From Anaerolineae bacterium (lineage in GTDB: Bacteria > Chloroflexota > Anaerolineae > Anaerolineales > Villigracilaceae): 18,756 nucleotides of DNA. The stretch spans positions 285-19,040 of the forward strand of contig DNDO01000048.1 of NCBI GenBank assembly GCA_003484265.1, in the 5' to 3' direction. The notes beneath the pieces are model-generated. The model ran no database searches, was not told the DNA's origin, and saw only the letters and a list, made by a program, of their open reading frames with translations. Position 1 is the stretch's first letter, and each line of letters begins with the position of its first letter. The translations under genes and the position numbers were made by a program. This document shows, piece after piece, positions 13,718-18,756 of this stretch.

Positions 13718-14149
13718 TTAGTTCTGGCAGGCGCACGAACCTCCGCCGCAACCACAAGAACCACTGCTGGCATGGGCGTGTCCTCCGCTTCCGCATGAGC
13801 ATTCGCCGCCTTTTGCATTGGGGCTGTCTACTGCAAATCCGGCGCCGCGAACGGGATCGTTGACATAGTCAATGCTCGCGCCGCGCAAATACTCAATGGA
13901 TACTTCGTCGACAACAACCTGAACGCCATTAATATCAAGGGTGGTATCCACATCCCGGAAGTTGTTATCCAATGCCATTCCAAAATTAACACCACAGCAT
14001 CCGCCGCCAGCCACATAAACGCGGAGGGCATATCCTTCAAGTTTGCGCTCTGCGAGAATATTCTTTACTGCATCCGAAGCGGCAGACGATAATGTGATGG
14101 TCGGTACTGCAATTTTTGTAATCGTTTTAGTCTCGATTTCCTGTAGCAT
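13718..14149 (-). CDS. A-type iron-sulphur carrier (IscA/ErpA/HesB family) with Cys/His-rich tail
   Basis: A 143-residue protein. Residues about 15-120 form the HesB/IscA fold, which receives an iron-sulphur cluster from a scaffold and passes it to target enzymes. The first ligand block is AGGGCCGVNFGMAL (48-60, Cys51/Cys52) and the second PNAKGGECSCG (110-120, Cys117/Cys119). Family members usually end just after the second block. Here about 23 further residues hold His124, His126 and Cys132, Cys134, Cys139, Cys141 in a Gly/Ser-rich setting, which may bind extra metal. The ATG has AAGGAG seven bases upstream and the gene has a consensus promoter. It stands alone, not beside iscS, iscU or suf genes. 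Confidence 0.9.
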   Translation of the reverse strand: MLQEIETKTITKIAVPTITLSSAASDAVKNILAERKLEGYALRVYVAGGGCCGVNFGMALDNNFRDVDTTLDINGVQVVVDEVSIEYLRGASIDYVNDPVRGAGFAVDSPNAKGGECSCGSGGHAHASSGSCGCGGGSCACQN

Positions 14150-14179
14150 TTGTGCTCCTTATTCGAGTGATTTGGATAC

Positions 14180-14208
14180 ATCTTATCAAATTCGAGGCGG
14201 GGTGTCAA
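14180..14208 (-). promoter_or_regulatory. Promoter of the A-type carrier gene
   Basis: On the minus strand TTGACA (14203-14208) and TAAGAT (14180-14185) are separated by 17 bp. The -10 ends 30 bp upstream of the ATG. Confidence 0.7.
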
Positions 14209-14233
14209 CCAATGCCACTAAGAAAGGTAATGC

Positions 14234-14262
14234 TTGACACATTGTTACCCCGCCTGTAAAAT
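14234..14262 (+). promoter_or_regulatory. Promoter of the membrane pyrophosphatase gene
   Basis: TTGACA (14234-14239), a 17-bp spacer and TAAAAT (14257-14262). Its -35 lies only 25 bp from that of the divergent carrier promoter, so RNA polymerase could compete between them. The leader is about 48 bases and ends with a GGAGGAG ribosome site (14306-14312). Confidence 0.75.
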
Positions 14263-14316
14263 CCCACTGCTAATTCGGCTGACGCCGATATTTTTACTTA
14301 ATTATGGAGGAGTAAG

Positions 14317-16596
14317 ATGCAGTTAGAAATATTGTCCGCCCCAATCAGTAGACCGCCGTTGCCTGTCTTGTGGTGGCTTGGTCCTATTGCGGCTATCGTG
14401 GCGTTGGTGTTCGCTTTTGTTTTATACCGCCAAATGATGCAGCTCAGTGAAGGAAACAAGAAAATGATCGGTATTGCCCAGGCGGTGCGCGAAGGCGCCA
14501 TGGCATACCTGCGCAGCCAGTATCGTGTTGTCGGCTTGGTCTTCCTGGCGCTGTTCGTGTTATTCCTTGTGCTTTCCTTTTTCCATTTGCAAAACTCTAT
14601 CGTTCCCTACGCTTTTCTAACCGGCGGTCTATTCTCCGGATTGTGCGGTTTTATCGGAATGAAGACGGCAACCAACGCATCCGCCAGAACAGCTTTTGCC
14701 GCCAGCAAAAGTCTGAATGCGGCATTACAGGTTGCGTTACGCGCCGGTGCAGTCATGGGATTTGTGGTCGTTGGTTTTGCGCTTTTGGATATTACAGCAT
14801 GGTTCTACCTGCTTTATAACGTTTTCCCGACGATTTTCCCTGAAAACTTCATTAGTCTGGCTGAAAATCCCCTGCCTCAAATCACCGCGATCATGCTCAG
14901 CTTCGGCATGGGTGCTTCCACTCAGGCATTGTTCGCGCGTGTGGGCGGAGGCATTTTCACGAAGGCAGCAGACGTCGGCGCAGATTTGGTCGGTAAGGTA
15001 GAGGCAAACATCCCTGAGGATGACCCGAGAAATCCCGCTACAATTGCTGATAACGTAGGCGATAACGTTGGCGATGTCGCCGGCATGGGGGCAGACTTGT
15101 ATGAGTCATACGCAGGTTCCATCCTGGCGACATCCGCTCTGGGTGTGGCAGCAGCCGGGTTGACCGGTGCGGATGTGGCTGAAGCAATGATCTTTATTAC
15201 CGCCCCGATCGTTCTCGCGGCATTGGGTGTATTGCTTTCGATTATTGCATTGTTCGTTGTCCGCTCCAGTGAAGACGCATCCCAGGGCGAGTTGATCGGC
15301 GCATTGAGCCGCGGCTTGTATGTCAGTTCGGCAGGAATAGGTGTATTGTCTCTTCCTGTATTCTTTTTTGTTGGTCTCCCAAATTGGTTTGAGATGTGGA
15401 TTGTCGTTATAACAGGACTCGTGGTCGGAATAGCAATTGGCAAGCTGACCGAATATTACACATCCCATGCATTTTCCCCGACTCGAAAAATAGCCGAGCA
15501 GGCGAATACCAGCACAGCAACTGCGATGATCGAAGGTCTTGCCCTGGGTATGCGCTCAAGCGGCACTCCGATGATTGTTGTGCTCATCGGCATCGTTGTT
15601 AGTTTTTACGTGGCAGGCGGTGCGGCGAGCATTTTGATGGGTCTTTATGGTGTCGGTATGGCGGCTGTTAGTATGCTCTCCACATTAGGCTTTACTCTTG
15701 CGACGGATGCGTATGGTCCTATCGCTGATAATGCCGGCGGTAACGCTGAAATGTCCGGCCTTAAGCCCGAGGTCCGCCGTCGAACCGATCAGTTGGATGC
15801 GGTCGGGAATACGACTGCCGCGATCGGCAAAGGTTTCGCAATCGGTTCCGCAGCACTTACGGCAATGGCGCTTCTGGCGGCATATCTAGAGGAAATTCGC
15901 CTTGTATTAGGTGAGTTGCGCGGTGTTACCGAAGTGGCTGTGAACGGCGTAATGATCAACGTCTCTGAATTGACCGTTCAGAACTTCATGACCTTCTACA
16001 ATGTGAACTTGCTGAACCCCGCAGTTTTGGTTGGTCTGTTCAGCGGTGTTGCCACAGCTTTCTACTTCTCCGCGTTGACGATGAGCGCTGTAGGGCGCGC
16101 CGCCGGCGATATGGTAGAGGAGGTCCGTCGTCAATTCCGTGAGATTAAAGGGATCCTTACCGGTAAAGGGAAACCTGATTATGCTCGTTGCGTCGAGATC
16201 AGTACCGCTTCAGCCCAACGGGAAATGGTATTGCCCTCTGTGATTGCCATCGTCATCCCCGTGTTGGTTGGAGTAGTCTTTGGTGTCGCAGGCGTTCTCG
16301 GGCTCCTGACAGGCGCTCTCGGAGCTGGCTTTTCGCTCGCTGTTATGATGTCAAATGCCGGTGGCGCATGGGATAATGCCAAGAAGTATATTGAAGCCGG
16401 TGAATACGGCGGCAAAGGTTCGAACGCCCACAAAGCTGCAGTGGTCGGTGATACGGTTGGCGACCCGTTCAAGGATACTTCCGGTCCCTCGCTAAACATT
16501 CTGATCAAGTTGATGTCTATGGTTTCTGTGGTCTTCGCTGGGTTGATCGTGGCGTTTGGCAACGGCCAGGGATTGTTGTTGATGTTGTTGGGATAA
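14317..16596 (+). CDS. hppA: Membrane-bound ion-pumping pyrophosphatase, K+-dependent type
   Basis: A 759-residue multi-spanning protein that couples hydrolysis of pyrophosphate to pumping of H+ or Na+. The substrate-site blocks are DVGADLVGKVE (219-229), DDPRNPATIADNVGDNVGD (235-253), GPIADNAGGNAEM (467-479), DNAKKYIEAG (686-695) and DTVGDPFKDTSGPS (712-725), all intact. In GNTTAAIGKG (497-506) the residue after NTT is Ala501; K+-independent members have Lys here, so the enzyme should need K+. Glu263 in YESYAGS is a candidate ion-gate residue, but the pumped ion cannot be decided by eye. The start is fixed by GGAGGAG five bases before ATG and by a strong promoter. Length is within the family range. 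Confidence 0.96.
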   Translation: MQLEILSAPISRPPLPVLWWLGPIAAIVALVFAFVLYRQMMQLSEGNKKMIGIAQAVREGAMAYLRSQYRVVGLVFLALFVLFLVLSFFHLQNSIVPYAFLTGGLFSGLCGFIGMKTATNASARTAFAASKSLNAALQVALRAGAVMGFVVVGFALLDITAWFYLLYNVFPTIFPENFISLAENPLPQITAIMLSFGMGASTQALFARVGGGIFTKAADVGADLVGKVEANIPEDDPRNPATIADNVGDNVGDVAGMGADLYESYAGSILATSALGVAAAGLTGADVAEAMIFITAPIVLAALGVLLSIIALFVVRSSEDASQGELIGALSRGLYVSSAGIGVLSLPVFFFVGLPNWFEMWIVVITGLVVGIAIGKLTEYYTSHAFSPTRKIAEQANTSTATAMIEGLALGMRSSGTPMIVVLIGIVVSFYVAGGAASILMGLYGVGMAAVSMLSTLGFTLATDAYGPIADNAGGNAEMSGLKPEVRRRTDQLDAVGNTTAAIGKGFAIGSAALTAMALLAAYLEEIRLVLGELRGVTEVAVNGVMINVSELTVQNFMTFYNVNLLNPAVLVGLFSGVATAFYFSALTMSAVGRAAGDMVEEVRRQFREIKGILTGKGKPDYARCVEISTASAQREMVLPSVIAIVIPVLVGVVFGVAGVLGLLTGALGAGFSLAVMMSNAGGAWDNAKKYIEAGEYGGKGSNAHKAAVVGDTVGDPFKDTSGPSLNILIKLMSMVSVVFAGLIVAFGNGQGLLLMLLG

Positions 16597-16757
16597 ATTG
16601 GTAATTCAACCTTCAACTTTGCGACAACTATTGTTGGAGGGGTTGACACATAACAGGCGAAAATTCATGGACTCTGGCAGTTTGGGTTGATTTCTCGCGT
16701 TGTTGGTGTGATTGACTGTGTGGGCGATTATTCAGTTGAATAATCCGGAAATTTCAT
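16597..16757. other. Non-coding stretch between the pyrophosphatase gene and its distant terminator
   Basis: No open frame of useful length is seen in these 161 bases. They contain a TTGACA at 16643-16648 without a convincing -10 at the right distance, and a 20-bp imperfect palindrome at 16726-16745 (nine of ten pairs). The terminator follows at 16758. It may be simply the long 3' untranslated region of hppA, or it may hold a small RNA. Confidence 0.4.
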
Positions 16758-16796
16758 AACAAAGACTCCCAGCATATATCGGGAGTCTTTGTTTTT
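16758..16796 (+). terminator. Rho-independent terminator
   Basis: A 13-bp perfect stem (16758-16770 with 16781-16793), a 10-base loop and a T-run that continues to 16796. It lies about 160 bp after the hppA stop and insulates the flippase gene downstream. Confidence 0.82.
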
Positions 16797-16839
16797 GAGT
16801 TTGTAAATAAGCACCAAGGTGTGCTATTTTTAATCCGAC

Positions 16840-16845
16840 TATAAT
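16840..16845 (+). promoter_or_regulatory. -10 element close to the flippase start codon
   Basis: A perfect TATAAT ends eight bases before the ATG at 16854, so a transcript from it would start at or next to the start codon. No ribosome site is seen there and the -35 region (AGGTGT) is poor. This suggests a leaderless mRNA, as for the zinc-ribbon gene. Confidence 0.4.
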
Positions 16846-16853
16846 TCACGGTT

Positions 16854-18158
16854 ATGAAGATATCCTTATTACCAAATCTTATAAAAAAATGGGGAGTTAA
16901 AGGCGGGATGAGTGTACTTGATCAAGGATTGTTCTCTGGTGTTAACTTCTTGCTTAATGTTTTTCTCGCGCGCTGGATTTCACCAGCTGAATATGGGGGG
17001 TTTGCGGTATCTTATTCGATATTTCTTCTATTTTCAGCCTTCCAGGTTGCAATTATTGCAGAACCGATGTCTATTTTTGGTGCTTCCCGAAAAGGTAAGG
17101 GAATTCGCGATTATCTAGATGCCATGTTACAAATCCAATGGGTTGGTTCGATCATCGTTTCAATATTCTTAATCATAACGGCAGTATTTATTCAAGATAA
17201 ATTTATTAGCACCGCGCAAATTGGGATGGCGGTTTCTTTGCCTTTTATCTTTCTGTGCTGGTATCTTCGTCGAGCCAGTTACCTTCAATCTGAGGTACTT
17301 AAGGCGTTGTTCACCAGTGCAGTTTTTGCGATTTTTCTTACTGTAATCATTTTTTTCTTGTTCTTGACCCGGAACATATCTTCGGTGACTGCCTATATTG
17401 CTATTGGAACGAGTTCTCTGATAGCTTCTATTTTGTCTCTCAACAATCTGGGAGTTCATTTTTGGGGGAGCAGCAAGGGAATATCGAAGAGTCAATATAA
17501 AGCAATCATCCACGAGTTTTGGGGTTTTGGTAAATGGATTTTAGCGGCGCACGTTGCTAGTTGGGCTGTTTCAATGGCATACCCATTGATAATTGCTGGA
17601 TTTCTAGATTTGGAGCACGCAGGAGCTTTTCGCGCTGTCCAAAACCTTTATTTACCTTTGCAGCAATTCTTAGCTTCTATTACATTGCTGGTACTTCCCT
17701 GGTTGGCGAGGCAAAGAATCGCTCGAGGTGAATCTCGTGTTCTTGAAACAAGCCGTAATATTGTCTTCATTGCGGGCGTATTTTCCTTGGTCTATTGTTT
17801 TTTGGTTGTATTATTTAGACAAAAGATTGTCAATTTTCTATACGTGAATCTGTTTTATGATTCGTTTGTGGAATTAATTCCCTACCTTGCAGTTGCGTCA
17901 ATATTAAACGTTATACCGCTTATATTAGGTTTAAGTCTACGGGTTCTCGGAAAGCCAGATGTTATTTTATGGTCAAAGGGATCGTCTATATTGTTTATGC
18001 TGACTGCGGGTTTGTTGTTAATTTGGCGGTTCGAAATGGAAGGAGTTATACTTTCAGTATTGTTTAGTGCCTTGATAGAAATGCTCGTTTTGGTGTTTTA
18101 TTACTTCCGCTTAGGACGTTTGGTTAGTGGATCACAGAATCTAAACATACCCTTGTAG
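16854..18158 (+). CDS. Polysaccharide-type flippase (MOP/MATE superfamily, Wzx-like)
   Basis: A 434-residue, very hydrophobic protein with about 12 predicted membrane helices. The N-terminus (GGMSVLDQGLFSGVNFLLNVFLARWISPAEYGGFAV) has the pattern of oligosaccharide flippases: a Gly-rich first helix, then LAR and P-E-YG-F. Such proteins turn lipid-linked sugar repeats across the membrane for export. Codon use and base composition are clearly AT-richer than in the preceding genes, consistent with a horizontally exchanged surface-polysaccharide locus. A methyltransferase gene follows after 27 bp on the same strand. No Shine-Dalgarno sequence precedes the start, but TATAAT lies eight bases upstream. 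The transported substrate cannot be inferred. Confidence 0.83.
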   Translation: MKISLLPNLIKKWGVKGGMSVLDQGLFSGVNFLLNVFLARWISPAEYGGFAVSYSIFLLFSAFQVAIIAEPMSIFGASRKGKGIRDYLDAMLQIQWVGSIIVSIFLIITAVFIQDKFISTAQIGMAVSLPFIFLCWYLRRASYLQSEVLKALFTSAVFAIFLTVIIFFLFLTRNISSVTAYIAIGTSSLIASILSLNNLGVHFWGSSKGISKSQYKAIIHEFWGFGKWILAAHVASWAVSMAYPLIIAGFLDLEHAGAFRAVQNLYLPLQQFLASITLLVLPWLARQRIARGESRVLETSRNIVFIAGVFSLVYCFLVVLFRQKIVNFLYVNLFYDSFVELIPYLAVASILNVIPLILGLSLRVLGKPDVILWSKGSSILFMLTAGLLLIWRFEMEGVILSVLFSALIEMLVLVFYYFRLGRLVSGSQNLNIPL

Positions 18159-18185
18159 GAGATGTTTCCCGGATTGGAAGGTAAC

Positions 18186-18756
18186 ATGAAAACCAGAGAA
18201 GACAGGATTATGGAGTGGGTCAAGGGACCAGGAGTTCTTGATGTCGGTTGCACTGATCACCATGTAATTGAAAATTCCACCTATTGGCTGCATCAGCACC
18301 TTCGCCAAAAATATGATCATGTAGTCGGGATCGATATTTCGGACGAGAATCTTAGCGCGATGCGGGCCTTGGGTTACCAGAATCTTTACAATATGGATGC
18401 TGAATCTTTTTCTTTTGATGAGAAGTTTGATACTATTGTGGCAGGTGAATTGATCGAGCATCTTTCCAACCCTGGTTTGTTTTTAGACAGGGCGCGTATT
18501 CATTTGAAGCCAGATGGAAGATTGATTGTCACAACTCCATATGTCTTTTCGTTGCTCTACATTATTTACTCGAAAATTAAATTCCCAAAAACATGCGAAA
18601 ATCCCGAACATACCCACTGGCTATGCATTGAAACCATGCGTCAATTGGTGAAGAGGCATGGTTTCAATGAATTATATTTTGACCTTGTTATGGATTACAG
18701 GCTTGACAACCCTTCGTGGAAATATGTGCTTTTTGCACGGATTGTCAATTTTTTTC
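18186..18756 (+). CDS. Class I SAM-dependent methyltransferase (partial, 3' end outside window)
   Basis: The frame is open from ATG at 18186 to the end of the window (190 residues, no stop), with GGAAGG about five bases upstream. It shows the Rossmann-type methyltransferase order: motif I VLDVGCTDHH (17-26), an acidic end to strand 2 (VVGIDIS, 46-52), DAESFSFDEKFDTIVAGELIEHL covering motifs II/III, then LKPDGRLIVTTPY. This fits the Methyltransf_11/23 group that modifies sugars, lipids or small molecules. Motif I has Thr-Asp where Gly-x-Gly is common (GCTDH), a frequent variant in polysaccharide-cluster enzymes. It follows the flippase by 27 bp and shares its AT-rich composition, so a role in surface-glycan modification is likely. 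Confidence 0.85.
   Translation, partial: MKTREDRIMEWVKGPGVLDVGCTDHHVIENSTYWLHQHLRQKYDHVVGIDISDENLSAMRALGYQNLYNMDAESFSFDEKFDTIVAGELIEHLSNPGLFLDRARIHLKPDGRLIVTTPYVFSLLYIIYSKIKFPKTCENPEHTHWLCIETMRQLVKRHGFNELYFDLVMDYRLDNPSWKYVLFARIVNFF

Noticed and set aside
14922..15443. 173-codon open frame on the minus strand inside the pyrophosphatase gene
   Set aside because: It is antisense to a clearly conserved coding region and gives a Pro/Thr/Ala-rich product without a recognisable domain; codon bias of the real gene explains it.
16179..16649. 156-codon minus-strand open frame over the end of hppA
   Set aside because: It mirrors the conserved motif region of hppA, has no ribosome site, and no domain is seen in the translation.
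18141..18461. 106-codon minus-strand open frame at the right end
   Set aside because: The plus-strand frame from 18186 has clear methyltransferase motifs and a ribosome site; the minus frame is its shadow.
1..18756. Search for CRISPR arrays, tRNA genes, insertion-sequence ends or toxin–antitoxin pairs
   Set aside because: No regularly spaced direct repeats, cloverleaf-like sequences, transposase motifs or small paired genes were recognised by eye in any gap.

Overview
The window looks like a chromosomal segment of a Chloroflexota bacterium, most likely of the Anaerolineae. This is inferred from gene content recalled from that group: a single-chain SEDS–PBP protein, an FhaA/FhaB-like pair, a double-zinc-ribbon protein, SH3 proteins with TP-rich linkers and a membrane pyrophosphatase. 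Base composition is moderate, with GC falling visibly after about 16,850. No rRNA, tRNA, CRISPR array or insertion sequence was seen. Promoters of the TTGACA-17-TANNNT type and hairpin terminators are clear enough to draw most transcription units.

Layout. 1-2302 (+): the end of a probable MoxR-type AAA ATPase, a DUF58 protein and an MBL-fold hydrolase, tightly coupled. 2321-4508 (-): an operon of aconitase-X large subunit, aconitase-X swivel subunit and a YbaK-type tRNA deacylase. 4591-5655 (-): a secreted M35 (aspzincin) metallopeptidase, divergent from 5878-6477 (+) manganese-type superoxide dismutase and 6568-6981 (+) ferredoxin. 7039-11690 (-): an operon fhaA-like, fhaB-like, mtnP, SEDS–PBP fusion, preceded by a separately terminated zinc-ribbon gene (11784-12368, -). 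12441-13664 (+): two tandem SH3-like, membrane-anchored paralogues. 13718-14149 (-): an A-type Fe-S carrier, divergent from 14317-16596 (+) membrane pyrophosphatase. 16854-18756 (+): a polysaccharide-type flippase and a class I methyltransferase that runs off the window, probably the start of an AT-richer surface-polysaccharide locus.

The most interesting region is 7039-13664, which reads as a cell-envelope module. Its gene order matches the actinobacterial fhaA-fhaB-pstP-rodA-pbpA cluster, but RodA and PbpA are one chain and a methylthioadenosine phosphorylase sits in the pstP position. No kinase or phosphatase gene is visible. The PBP half of the fusion has lost its transpeptidase motifs: SxxK reads SALN, KTG reads HTG, and the segment that should carry SxN is missing. 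The SEDS glycosyltransferase half looks intact. The protein may therefore be a SEDS polymerase fused to a pseudo-transpeptidase that acts as a built-in regulator or scaffold.
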